A DNA stretch of 51,686 bases from Rubellimicrobium roseum (GTDB taxonomy: Bacteria; Pseudomonadota; Alphaproteobacteria; Rhodobacterales; Rhodobacteraceae). The position numbers and the translations under genes are program-made. This document shows positions 30,126-37,948 of this stretch, piece after piece. Numbering within the stretch: the first letter of the stretch is position 1; each line of letters starts with the position of its first letter. The stretch spans positions 1 to 51,686 of the forward strand of contig NZ_VDFV01000022.1 of the NCBI RefSeq assembly GCF_006152145.1, read 5' to 3'. The notes under the pieces are model-generated. The model had not been told where the DNA came from and searched no databases. It was given only the letters and a program-made list of their open reading frames with translations.

Positions 30126-30896
30126 TCACATCATCGCCGCGGCGGTGTTCTGCGTCTTCACGCCGGTGATGTAGGCCACGATGTCGGAGCCGTCGGTTTC
30201 CTCCTTGCGGAGGTTGGCGACGATGTGCCCGCGCCGGAACACCACGATCCGGTCGGCGAGGTCGAAGACCTGGCGCAGGTTGTGGCTGATGAGGATCAGC
30301 GAGATGCCCTGGGCCTTGAGGGTCCGGATGATGTTCTCGACCTGCGCGGTCTCCTGCACGCCCAGCGCCGCCGTCGGCTCGTCCATGATGATGAGCTTGG
30401 AGGCGAAGGTGGCCGAGCGTGCGATCGCGACGCCCTGACGCTGGCCGCCCGACATCCGGCGGATCGGGAAGTCGAGCCGCGGGATGCGCACGCCGGTCCG
30501 CTTGAGGCCTTCCTCGGTCGCCTTGCGCATCGCGCGCTTGTCGAGGATCGAGAAGGGCCCGAGGTTCACGAGGGTCTTCTCGCGCCCCAGGAACAGGTTG
30601 GCGGGCACGTCCAGGTCGTCGGCGAGCGCGAGGTTCTGGAACACGCATTCCATGCCGGCTTCACGGGCGTCGAGGGGGCCCTTGAAGGCCACTTCCCTGC
30701 CGTCGAAGAAGATCCGGCCGCCGGTGCGCTGCTCCACGCCGGTGATCTGACGCACGAAGGTGGACTTGCCGGCGCCGTTGTCGCCCACGATGGCGACGTG
30801 CTCGCCTTCCCTGACCTCGAAGTCCGCGTCCACGAGGGCATGGATGCCCCCGTAGTGCTTGGTGAGGCCTTCCGTCTTGAGAACGGTCTTTGCCAT
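30126..30896 (-). CDS. iatA: Inositol ABC transporter, ATP-binding protein
   Basis: A 256-residue single-cassette sugar ABC ATPase. Walker A is GDNGAGKST, the signature is MSGGQRQGVAIARS, Walker B is LIIMDEPTAALG and the switch His is in LISHNLRQV. It is paired with the permease 12 bases upstream and the binding protein beyond it. The set resembles Caulobacter ibpA-iatA-iatP. It is similar in design to frcA in this window, so the two importers are paralogous. The final residues (VKTQNTAAAMM) lie outside the core. Confidence 0.9.
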   Translation of the reverse strand: MAKTVLKTEGLTKHYGGIHALVDADFEVREGEHVAIVGDNGAGKSTFVRQITGVEQRTGGRIFFDGREVAFKGPLDAREAGMECVFQNLALADDLDVPANLFLGREKTLVNLGPFSILDKRAMRKATEEGLKRTGVRIPRLDFPIRRMSGGQRQGVAIARSATFASKLIIMDEPTAALGVQETAQVENIIRTLKAQGISLILISHNLRQVFDLADRIVVFRRGHIVANLRKEETDGSDIVAYITGVKTQNTAAAMM

Positions 30897-30908
30897 GTTC
30901 TGTTATCC

Positions 30909-31955
30909 TCAGTCCACGATGCCGCGGCGCTTCTGCCGGTAGATGTCGGCCACGACGGCGGCCACGATGATCGCGCCCTTGATCATCTCCTGGTAGTAGG
31001 CGTCGACGCGAAGGAAGGTGAAGCCGGAGATGATGACCCCGAAGATCAGCATCCCGATGAAGGTCCCGATGATGGAGCCCCGGCCGCCGATCAGCGACAC
31101 GCCGCCGATCACCGCCATGGCGATGGCGTCGAGCTCGTACATCTGGCCCATGCCGGCCTGCGCGGTCAGCGCGCGCGAGGCGGCCACCAGGCCCGCGACG
31201 GCCGAGAGCATCCCGGCGATCGAGTAGACCAGGACGAGGTGCTTCTCGACGCTGATGCCGGCCATGCGCGCGGCGGCGGGGTTCGAGCCGATGGCGTAGG
31301 TGTGCCGGCCGTAGAGCGTGTGGCTCAGGATCAGGTGGAACAGGATGGCCACGAGCGCGAAGATGACCACGGGCATCATGCCCGAGCCCAGCGCGGTGAA
31401 GGACTCGGTCGGGTTCGACACGGCCTGGCCTTCGGTCCACCACTTGGCCACGCCGCGCGCGGTCACCATCATGCCGAGCGTGGCGATGAAGGGCGGGATC
31501 TTGGTGTAGGCGATGACCGCGCCGTTGACGAAGCCCGCGAGCAGGCCCATCGCCAGGCCCACCAGGATCGGCACCATCACGGGCAGGTCGACCCAGCCTT
31601 GGGCCCAGAACACGGCGTCGGTGAACTCCTGGCCGTTGCGCTCGCCGGCCTGCGCGAAGCTCATGGCGATGATGGCCGTGGCGCCGACGATGGAGCCCGA
31701 GCTGAGGTCGATGCCGCCGGTGATGATGACCTGCGTCACGCCCACGGCGATGATGCCGATGACCGACACCTGGAGAATCATGATCGACAGGCGCGACCAG
31801 TTCATGAGGAAGCTGTCGCCCCGGATGAACCATCCCGCGAGTTCGAAGATGAGCGCGAGGGCCACGAGGCCGAAGAGGGCGTTGAGCTCCATGGGCCAGT
31901 TCCGGCGTTTCGCCGGCCCGGCGGCCCTCCCGGTGTTGATTGCGAGTTCGGCCAT
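30909..31955 (-). CDS. iatP: Inositol ABC transporter, permease
   Basis: A 348-residue inner-membrane permease of the RbsC fold with about ten hydrophobic segments, starting at ALFGLVALALIFELAGWFI. Family marks are VTQVIITGGIDLSSGSIVGA and the ATPase-contact loop GGVSLIGGRGSIIGTFIGML. The ATG at 31955 has AGGAGA 7 bases upstream; the longer open frame to 32294 is GC-rich leader without coding character. It precedes the ATPase gene by 12 bases. The substrate is inferred from the iol neighbourhood. Confidence 0.92.
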   Translation of the reverse strand: MAELAINTGRAAGPAKRRNWPMELNALFGLVALALIFELAGWFIRGDSFLMNWSRLSIMILQVSVIGIIAVGVTQVIITGGIDLSSGSIVGATAIIAMSFAQAGERNGQEFTDAVFWAQGWVDLPVMVPILVGLAMGLLAGFVNGAVIAYTKIPPFIATLGMMVTARGVAKWWTEGQAVSNPTESFTALGSGMMPVVIFALVAILFHLILSHTLYGRHTYAIGSNPAAARMAGISVEKHLVLVYSIAGMLSAVAGLVAASRALTAQAGMGQMYELDAIAMAVIGGVSLIGGRGSIIGTFIGMLIFGVIISGFTFLRVDAYYQEMIKGAIIVAAVVADIYRQKRRGIVD

Positions 31956-32238
31956 GGGTGATCTTCTCCTGCCGGTTTGGGGTTGAGAAGCGGGCCGGCA
32001 CCTGGGGCGCCGTCCCGCGAAACCGGATGCCTGAAGGCCCCGGGCATTCTCCCGACGCCTCAGGCGGCCGTCAGGCAATTCCGCATGCTGGCCGGCGCCG
32101 CGCGCCGGGCCGGAACCTGGGGTGGCCGCTCGGCCGTCCTCGCGGCGTCCGGACCCGCGCCGGCCCCGTCCCCTATGGGACGTCCGGCGGCCCTGGACGA
32201 CCGGGACGGGTCGACGGCCCTCCCCTCGCGGCGGGCGG

Positions 32239-32331
32239 TCACGCCGCCGCCTCGGGGACCCGCGCCGCGACCGAGAGGCGTCCGGTCGCGGCACCGGGAT
32301 CGGCGGCGGCCTGGAGATGCGTCGTGCTCAT
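32239..32331 (-). CDS. Possible 30-residue small ORF
   Basis: ATG at 32331 to TGA at 32239, begins MSTTHLQAAADPGAATGRLS and ends ARVPEAAA. AAAGGA lies 8 bases before the ATG, and third positions are mostly C/G. It sits between the hairpin and the permease gene. It could be a leader peptide, the remnant of an older permease N-terminus, or chance. No homologue comes to mind. Confidence 0.25.
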   Translation of the reverse strand: MSTTHLQAAADPGAATGRLSVAARVPEAAA

Positions 32332-32356
32332 CGGGGGGTCCTTTCTGGGCCTTGTT

Positions 32357-32382
32357 CCCCGGCCGCCCTCGGGCGGCCGGGG
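32357..32382 (-). terminator. 12-bp GC-rich hairpin after the inositol binding-protein gene
   Basis: CCCCGGCCGCCC (32357-32368) and GGGCGGCCGGGG (32371-32382) are perfectly complementary, with the innermost pair probably open to form the loop. On the minus strand it lies about 20 bases after the ibpA stop and is followed by AACAAGG, without a U-run. A partial terminator or 3' stabiliser is likely. Confidence 0.65.
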
Positions 32383-32402
32383 TCGCACGTCCGGGGACGC
32401 GA

Positions 32403-33368
32403 TCAGTTCGCGGTCAGGTAGTCCTGGATGTTGGCGGGCGTGACGAGCTCGAAGGGGATGTAGACCTTCTGCTCGACGGCCTGGCCTTCGGCCAGCGCCA
32501 GCGCCGCGTCGAGCGCGCCCCGGCCCTGGCCGGCGGCGTTCTGGAACACGGTCACGTCGAGGTCGCCCGCCTGCATGGCCGCCAGCGCGTCCTGCGTGGC
32601 GTCGATGCCGGCGACGATCACGTCATCCATGGAGACGCCCGAGGACTTGAGCGCCTGGATCGCGCCGATGGCCATCTCGTCGTTGTTCGAGATCACGGCG
32701 TCGAACTTGATGCCGGCCGTGATCCAGTTGGTCATGAGGTCGGCGCCCTGCTGGCGCTGCCAGTTGCCGGTCTGCTCCTCGACCACCGTCATGAACGAGC
32801 AGTCGGGCGTGGCGATGACGTCGTGGACGTCCTTGGTGCGTACCACGGCGGCCTGGTTGCTGAGCTCGCCCTGCATGACGATGATGTTCGCAGCGGTCGC
32901 GCCCTGCTCCTTGAGGAGGCGGCAGACTTCCTTGGTCTGAAGCGTGCCCGAGTCGACCTCGTTGGAGGCGACGAAGGCCTGGTTGTCGGGAAGGGCGTCG
33001 ACGTTGATCGGCTCGCGGTTCACGTAGACCAGCGGGATGCCCGCGGCGGCGGCGGCGTCCGTGATGGCCTGGGTGGCCGAGGTGTCCACGGCGTTGACGA
33101 TGATGGCGTCCACGCCCGCGGCGATGAAGTTCTCGACTTGGTTGAGCTGCTTGCCGACGTCGTTGGTGGCATCCTCGACCGCCAGTTCGAGGCCTTCCTT
33201 CGTTCCGGCATATTCGGTCATGCCGTTGCGCAGGACGGTCAGGAAGTTGTCGTCGAAGGCCGCCATCGAGACGCCGACGGTCTTGGAGCCGCCCGCCGAC
33301 GACATGACGGCGATGCCGCCCGCGGCGGCGGCGATGACGGCCGCGCCAAGAAGAAGCTTCGTGTTCAA
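32403..33368 (-). CDS. ibpA: Inositol ABC transporter, periplasmic binding protein
   Basis: A 321-residue type 1 periplasmic binding protein. I place the start at the TTG 33368 because GGGAGGG lies 6 bases upstream. This gives a basic, then hydrophobic signal sequence (NTKLLLGAAVIAAAAGGIAV) with likely cleavage near SSAGG. No ATG fits. The mature domain begins KTVGVSMAAFDDNFLTVLRN, with ligand-site elements such as NAVDTSATQAITDAAAAAG, VNREPI and SNNDEMAIGAIQALK, as in ribose/inositol-binding proteins. It is the first importer gene downstream of the isomerase. Inositol is inferred from the operon. Confidence 0.88.
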   Translation of the reverse strand: MNTKLLLGAAVIAAAAGGIAVMSSAGGSKTVGVSMAAFDDNFLTVLRNGMTEYAGTKEGLELAVEDATNDVGKQLNQVENFIAAGVDAIIVNAVDTSATQAITDAAAAAGIPLVYVNREPINVDALPDNQAFVASNEVDSGTLQTKEVCRLLKEQGATAANIIVMQGELSNQAAVVRTKDVHDVIATPDCSFMTVVEEQTGNWQRQQGADLMTNWITAGIKFDAVISNNDEMAIGAIQALKSSGVSMDDVIVAGIDATQDALAAMQAGDLDVTVFQNAAGQGRGALDAALALAEGQAVEQKVYIPFELVTPANIQDYLTAN

Positions 33369-33461
33369 GGTAATCCCTCCCAATCAAGCGGCGTCCGGTC
33401 CGCCGCGCCCTGTGCCGGAAGGCCCCCTGTCCCTAGGAGGCCCGATCCCTGGCGGCCCTGG

Positions 33462-34280
33462 TCATGCCGCCTTCGCCGCGAGCTGCGCGGCGATGAAGTC
33501 GATGGACTTGCGGAGGCCGCCGACGGGGTCGGCCAGCCCGTGAACCTCGGGCGCGAAGCATTCGAAGCTGATCGCGCCCCGGTAGCCCGCCGCCTCGAGC
33601 GCGGCGATCTGGGCCACGTTGCCCAGGCGGTCAGCGCCATCCACGAGCACGCGGTGCTGGTCGCCCATCTCGCTCACGGCGAGCGCCGGGTCGACGACGC
33701 CGGAGATGTGGACGATGCCCGTGTGCGCGGGGAACAGCGGCCCGCCATGGGCGAGGTGGTGGTGGAAGGTGTCGTGCACGACCTTAAAGCGGCCGACGGC
33801 ATCCAGAGCCTCGATGGCCTCGACGGCCTCGGCCTTGTGGCGCAGCGCGCAGATCTCGAAGCCCAGGGGCTCCACGAGGCCTGTGAGGCCGTGGTCCTCC
33901 AGCATGGGCTTGAGCTCGCGCAGGGCGACGCGGAGGTTGGCCTGCCGCTCGCCGTTGCCCATGCCGCCGTTGTCGTTGCGCGGGATGAGGGCCACGGCCT
34001 CGGCGCCGCAGGCCTGCGCGGTCTTCATCAGCGCCAGCGCCTCGTCGCGCTTGGCGTCGGACCAGTCGTTGAAGCGCTTGACCTCGGCCAGCGCGAGGAT
34101 GCGCAGGCCCTTCTCTCGCGCCAACTCGCCGGCTGCCTCGGGGGCCAGGCCGTCGAACAGGGGCTGCGGCAGGTCGTTGCGGACCTCGACGCCGACGCAT
34201 CCCAACGCCTGCGCGGTGTCCAGGAGGCCGGCATAGGTCATGCGGGCCACGGTCATGTGGTTCAATGCAAAGGGCAGCAT
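33462..34280 (-). CDS. IolI/MocC-like TIM-barrel isomerase
   Basis: A 272-residue xylose-isomerase-like TIM barrel. It resembles Bacillus IolI (2-keto-myo-inositol isomerase): metal/active-site strands are LTGLVEPLGFEIC (Glu), FKVVHDTFHHHLA (Asp and His), IVHISGVVDP (His) and the final GAISFECFAPEVHG (Glu). Rhizobial MocC of rhizopine catabolism belongs to the same superfamily. The ATG at 34280 has GGAGGAAG upstream; a longer frame lacks one. It is shorter than, and unlike, a typical IolE dehydratase. Since iolE is absent from the window, a dehydratase role cannot be excluded. Confidence 0.8.
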   Translation of the reverse strand: MLPFALNHMTVARMTYAGLLDTAQALGCVGVEVRNDLPQPLFDGLAPEAAGELAREKGLRILALAEVKRFNDWSDAKRDEALALMKTAQACGAEAVALIPRNDNGGMGNGERQANLRVALRELKPMLEDHGLTGLVEPLGFEICALRHKAEAVEAIEALDAVGRFKVVHDTFHHHLAHGGPLFPAHTGIVHISGVVDPALAVSEMGDQHRVLVDGADRLGNVAQIAALEAAGYRGAISFECFAPEVHGLADPVGGLRKSIDFIAAQLAAKAA

Positions 34281-34443
34281 TTCAGGGTCTTCCTCCCGCG
34301 TGGCCGGCCGCGTTGATCGCCGCTCGCACTCCCGCGTCTGACGAGGTGCTGCTTGCGGCCGTGAGGGCCCGTCCGTCAATCCGAGGCCTTAACGAATTCT
34401 TCATCTTTGACGCCTAGAACCTCAGACCCATGACGGGTTTTCG
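34281..34443 (-). promoter_or_regulatory. Probable promoter region of the inositol operon
   Basis: This 163-base gap separates the regulator stop from the isomerase gene. The regulator-proximal half (34385-34430) is markedly A/T-rich for this genome (includes TTAACGAATTCTTCATCTTT on the plus strand), which suggests promoter or operator DNA. No convincing -10/-35 pair or palindrome could be fixed by eye. Alternatively the operon reads through from the regulator. Confidence 0.4.
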
Positions 34444-35475
34444 TCAGACCGACTCGGGCAGAATCAGTTCCGGTCGGAGGAAGTGCTGCCCCGCCACCTC
34501 CGAGGGTCCGCTCCGCACCGCTTCGGCCATGAGACGCACGAGATCGTCGCAAAGCTGAGAAAGCGGGGTGGCGATCACCATGGTGGCGAACCCGTCCACC
34601 AATGCACCACGGGATTGGGGCGTCAGTTCGTTCACAACTAGGCAAACCTCGTGAGGTTTGCGGATTTCCCGCAGCGCAGCGATGGCGCCTTCCATCCCGC
34701 CGCCGGCGCAGTAGATGCCCCGCAGCTCCTTCTGACGCGACAGGAGATCGAGCGTGGCCTCGTAGGTGAGCTGGCGCGTCTCGAGGTTCACCAGCGTGTC
34801 GAGCACCTGGAACTGGGGGGCGAACTCACGGAACCAGCTACGGAATCCGGCCTCGCGCAGCTCGTGGCCGTGCCAGCGGTAGCCGCCCACGAAGACGGCG
34901 ACCTTGCCGGGCCGGTGCGCCGCGAGGCCGATCATGGACGCAGCGATGCGCCCGACCTTGAGGTTGTTGAGACCCAGGTAGCTTTGCCGCACGCCGGGCG
35001 CAAAGTCGTTGAGGAGCGCGAAACAGGGAATCCCGGCCGACTTGAGGGATGTCACCGCGTCGGTCACGTCGGGATGGGTGACTGCGCTGGCCGCGACCGC
35101 GTCGGCCCGGCCACGCATCCCCAGCATCAGAGTGGCGAAATCCGAGGGCGCCTGGGAGGCGGCGAATTCGAGCACGAGTCGCACCCGGACGCCCGTGGCC
35201 CGGCGCGCGGCGGCCTCCAGCTCGGCGGCGAAAGCCTGATAGAAGGCCTGCTTCTCCTTGTGGAGCACGACGCCCATGCGCAGCACGGGGATCTCGGCCT
35301 GGAGCCGTTGCGCGATGAGCGGCGTGGCGTGGTAGCCGATGCGCCGCGCCGCCTCGTAGACGCGGCGCGCCGTTTCCTCGCGCACGTTCTCGCGGCCGTT
35401 GAGCACGCGGTCCACGGTGGCCTGGCTCACGCCCGCGGCCTTGGCGACGTCCTGGATGGTCGGGCGGCGTGCCAT
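34444..35475 (-). CDS. LacI-family regulator of the inositol block
   Basis: A 343-residue LacI/GalR regulator. The N-terminal HTH is TIQDVAKAAGVSQATVDRVL, followed by the hinge helix segment ETARRVYEAARRIGYHATPL. Residues 65-343 are a sugar-binding core like periplasmic binding proteins (YLGLNNLKVGRIAASMIGLA, GGYRWHGHELREAGF, GIYCAGGGMEGAIAAL). It lies directly upstream of the inositol genes on the same strand and is divergent from the desaturase cassette, so it can plausibly control both. The effector is presumably inositol or an early intermediate. Confidence 0.9.
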   Translation of the reverse strand: MARRPTIQDVAKAAGVSQATVDRVLNGRENVREETARRVYEAARRIGYHATPLIAQRLQAEIPVLRMGVVLHKEKQAFYQAFAAELEAAARRATGVRVRLVLEFAASQAPSDFATLMLGMRGRADAVAASAVTHPDVTDAVTSLKSAGIPCFALLNDFAPGVRQSYLGLNNLKVGRIAASMIGLAAHRPGKVAVFVGGYRWHGHELREAGFRSWFREFAPQFQVLDTLVNLETRQLTYEATLDLLSRQKELRGIYCAGGGMEGAIAALREIRKPHEVCLVVNELTPQSRGALVDGFATMVIATPLSQLCDDLVRLMAEAVRSGPSEVAGQHFLRPELILPESV

Positions 35476-35629
35476 GGTTTCGACACCTTTGATGGTTTCG
35501 CCTCAATGTTCCCTCCCATCTCTGATGGGCGGTGACGGAATGTCCAGCAGGGTTAGTGGGAGAGTTTGTCGCCTTCCGGTAAGGACCGGGGCCACATCCT
35601 GACATCGCGACACGCTCGGGGAGGAGCAT
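35476..35629. promoter_or_regulatory. Divergent control region, lacI-type gene / desaturase cassette
   Basis: This 154-base region serves both directions. It contains a perfect inverted repeat CCCATC-TCT-GATGGG (35515-35529). Next to the regulator start is a direct repeat GGTTTCG (35477-35483 and 35495-35501, period 18) around ACACCTTTGAT. Either could bind the LacI-type protein. GGGGAGGAGC before 35630 is the desaturase ribosome site. Confidence 0.5.
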
Positions 35630-36724
35630 ATGGGGACGAGAGACTACAGCCTGCTGGGCCCTGACGGCCGCCGCGCCGTGGAGACGGGGCTGGCCGCCGC
35701 CGAGTGGTACCACACGGAGGTGCCGCGGAAGGTCATGAAGGAGCTGATGCAGCGCAAGGACGGCCCGGCCATCCGGGACACCATCCTATGGCTGGGGCTC
35801 ATGGCCGTCTTCGCGGGGATCGCCATCGCTCTGATGCTGACGGGGCATCCCTGGCTGTCGGTGCCCTTCTGGCTGTCCTACGGCGTGCTCTACGGCTCGG
35901 CCTCGGATTCGCGCTGGCATGAATCGTCGCACGGCACGGCCTTCAAGACGCCGTGGATGAACGACGTCGTTTACCAGATCGCCTGCTTCATGATCGTGCG
36001 GAACCCGCACACCTGGCGCTGGAGCCACGCGCGCCACCACACCGACACCTACATCGTCGGCCGCGACCCCGAGATCGCGATCATGCGGCCGCCAGCGTTC
36101 TTCAAGCTGGTGCTGAACTTCTTCGGCATCCTCGACGGTTGGAGCGGCTGGACCCGGATGCTGCTCAACGCGAGCGGAAAGCTGCACCCGGAGGAGCAGA
36201 CCTTCGTGCCGGAAAGCGAATGGCCCAAGGTCGTGCGCGTCGCCCGCCTCTGGACGCTGATCTACGCCGCCACGATCACGGTCGCGGTTGCCACCGGCTC
36301 GATCATCCCGCTGCTGCTGATCGGCGGCCCGCGCCTTTACGGCGCCTGGCACCATATCATGACGGGGCTGCTGCAGCATGGCGGGCTGGCCGACAACGTC
36401 ATCGACCACCGGCTGAATTCGCGCACCGTCCACATGAATCCGGTGTCGCGCTTCATCTACTGGAACATGAACTACCACGTGGAGCACCACATGTTCCCCA
36501 TGGTGCCCTACCACGCGCTGCCGAGGCTGCACGAGCTGATCAAGCACGACCTGCCCGCGCCCAACGCCTCGATCGCCGAAGGCTTCCGCGAGATGTGGCC
36601 CGCGCTGAAAAGTCAGCTCCGGCACGAGGACTACTTCCTGCGGCGCGAATTGCCCGCCACGGCAAAACCCTACCGCGAGGACTTCCACGTCGAGGCGCTG
36701 GGTGGGGCCGTGGCGGCCGAATAG
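35630..36724 (+). CDS. MocD-like membrane fatty-acid-desaturase-family oxygenase
   Basis: A 364-residue integral membrane di-iron protein. The three His boxes are HESSH (97-101), HARHH (133-137) and HVEHH (283-287), with an extra HH at 241-242. Membrane segments are visible at about 51-90 and 205-235. Such proteins desaturate lipids, but the family also includes hydroxylases/demethylases such as MocD of rhizobial rhizopine (3-O-methyl-scyllo-inosamine) breakdown. The next gene encodes a Rieske ferredoxin that could feed it electrons, and the inositol operon lies on the other side. This context favours a small oxygenated substrate over a lipid, by inference. No ferredoxin reductase is in the window. 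Confidence 0.85.
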   Translation: MGTRDYSLLGPDGRRAVETGLAAAEWYHTEVPRKVMKELMQRKDGPAIRDTILWLGLMAVFAGIAIALMLTGHPWLSVPFWLSYGVLYGSASDSRWHESSHGTAFKTPWMNDVVYQIACFMIVRNPHTWRWSHARHHTDTYIVGRDPEIAIMRPPAFFKLVLNFFGILDGWSGWTRMLLNASGKLHPEEQTFVPESEWPKVVRVARLWTLIYAATITVAVATGSIIPLLLIGGPRLYGAWHHIMTGLLQHGGLADNVIDHRLNSRTVHMNPVSRFIYWNMNYHVEHHMFPMVPYHALPRLHELIKHDLPAPNASIAEGFREMWPALKSQLRHEDYFLRRELPATAKPYREDFHVEALGGAVAAE

Positions 36725-36805
36725 GCGGACCATCAGGGACGACCGACAACCGGCCGGGCCGTAACGCCTAGCCGAACAACAAGCTTACGAGGGAAGGAAC
36801 CACCA

Positions 36806-37120
36806 ATGCCCCAATGGGTCGATGCCTGCGCGGCGGACGAGATCGACGAAGAGGACGTGATGCGCTGGGATCATGGCGGGCGCACCTACGCCATCTACCA
36901 CAGCCCGGACGGCGAGTTCTTCTGCACCGACGGGATCTGCACGCACGAGAACGTTCACCTCGCGGGAGGCCTGGTGATGGACTACGTGATCGAGTGCCCC
37001 AAGCATAACGGCCAGTTCGACTACCGGACGGGTCAGGCCAAGCGCGCGCCGGTCTGCGTGAACCTGAAGACCTACCCGGCCAGGTCCGAAGGCGGGCGCG
37101 TGCTCGTGCAGGTGGAGTGA
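36806..37120 (+). CDS. MocE-like Rieske [2Fe-2S] ferredoxin
   Basis: A 104-residue soluble Rieske ferredoxin. Cluster ligands are C45 and H47 in GICTHENVHL and C64 and H67 in ECPKHNGQF, the CxH-(16)-CxxH pattern of oxygenase ferredoxins. It resembles MocE, the partner of MocD in rhizopine catabolism. The ATG at 36806 has AAGGAA upstream. The stop overlaps the start of the PanB-like gene (TGATG junction), so these two are coupled; the desaturase gene is 81 bases upstream. Confidence 0.92.
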   Translation: MPQWVDACAADEIDEEDVMRWDHGGRTYAIYHSPDGEFFCTDGICTHENVHLAGGLVMDYVIECPKHNGQFDYRTGQAKRAPVCVNLKTYPARSEGGRVLVQVE

Positions 37121-37926
37121 TGGGACCATCGCAACGCTGGACCGTCGCGGACCTGCGCGCCGCGCGCGGCAGGCACCGGTTCGCCATGCTCCGCGTCGAG
37201 ACGCTGGAGGAGGCCGAGGCCGCCGAGAAGGCAGGGGTCGAGATGCTCTCGGTGCCGCCGGCGATGATCCTGGACCGCCGCTTTCGCGAGGTCGCGCCCA
37301 ACGCCTTCGCCTGTCCGGGCGACAACTTCTACGAGATCGGGGACACGTCCGATTTCCTGAGATGGGCCTTCCCGCTTTACAAGCACGGCGCGGACGCGGT
37401 CTACTGCTCGGGGTCGCTCAAGACCGTGCGGGCGCTCGCGGAGCATGGCATCCCGGTCTGCGGGCACGTGGGCCTGATCCCGTCGAAGCGCACCTGGACC
37501 GGCGGCTTCAAGGCCGTGGGCAAGACGCTCGACAGCGCCAAGCTCGTCTGGGACATGTGCAGGGCGCAGGAGGAGGCCGGGGCCTTCGCCGTCGAGATCG
37601 AGGTCGTGCCGCAGGAGATCACGGCTGCCATCGCCGAGCGGACCTCGCTGTTCCTGATCTCGATGGGTGGTGGCGCGCAGGGGCATGCGCAGTACCTCTT
37701 CACCGATGACGTGCTGGGGCAGAATGCGGGCAAGGTGCCGCGCCACGCTAAGGTCTATGCCGACTTCCGCAGCGAATACGCCGCGCTGCAGGCGAAGCGG
37801 ATCGCCGCGATGCGGGCCTTCGCCGACGACGTGCATGGCGGCGCCTATCCCTCGTCCGATTACGTGGTGAGCGCCAGGGCCGAGGTCGTGGCCGAGTTCC
37901 GCGACTGGCTGGTCGCGCAAGGCTGA
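37120..37926 (+). CDS. PanB-like (ketopantoate hydroxymethyltransferase family) protein, atypical active site
   Basis: A 268-residue protein of the PEP mutase/PanB TIM-barrel superfamily. The PanB-like core is clear: PVCGHVGLIPS (His116), FAVEIEVVPQEIT (Glu161, matching the E. coli catalytic Glu181), ISMGGGAQGHAQYLFTDDVLG and VPRHAKVYADF. However, where E. coli PanB has Mg ligands Asp45 (VGDSLG) and Glu114 (KIEGG), this protein has SVPPA (44-48) and YCSGS (95-99). It is therefore unlikely to be the pantothenate enzyme. Coupled to the Rieske gene, it may handle a one-carbon unit or cleave/condense an inositol-derived keto acid. The ATG at 37120 follows a GGTGGAG site. Confidence 0.78.
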   Translation: MGPSQRWTVADLRAARGRHRFAMLRVETLEEAEAAEKAGVEMLSVPPAMILDRRFREVAPNAFACPGDNFYEIGDTSDFLRWAFPLYKHGADAVYCSGSLKTVRALAEHGIPVCGHVGLIPSKRTWTGGFKAVGKTLDSAKLVWDMCRAQEEAGAFAVEIEVVPQEITAAIAERTSLFLISMGGGAQGHAQYLFTDDVLGQNAGKVPRHAKVYADFRSEYAALQAKRIAAMRAFADDVHGGAYPSSDYVVSARAEVVAEFRDWLVAQG

Positions 37927-37948
37927 GCCCCCTCCCCCGGCCGGCGCG

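Larger units (their letters stand above)
31956..32402 (-). other. 447-base intercistronic region between binding-protein and permease genes
   Basis: An unusually long gap within an ABC operon. Just after the binding-protein stop it holds a strong hairpin (32357-32382), then a short open frame of 30 codons with a good ribosome site (32239-32331), then about 280 very GC-rich bases without coding signs before the AGGAGA of the permease gene. It probably reduces permease expression relative to the binding protein. Confidence 0.5.

Noticed and set aside
33462-34280. Calling the TIM-barrel gene iolE
   Set aside because: Its strand motifs and 272-residue length fit IolI/MocC better than inosose dehydratase, which is usually about 300 residues with a different N-terminus.
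35630-36724. Annotating the desaturase as a membrane-lipid fatty acid desaturase
   Set aside because: The family alone allows it, but the Rieske partner and inositol neighbours favour a MocD-like role; kept as an open alternative.
37120-37926. Calling the PanB-like gene panB for pantothenate synthesis
   Set aside because: Expected Mg-ligand positions differ, there is no panC next to it, and it is translationally coupled to a Rieske ferredoxin.
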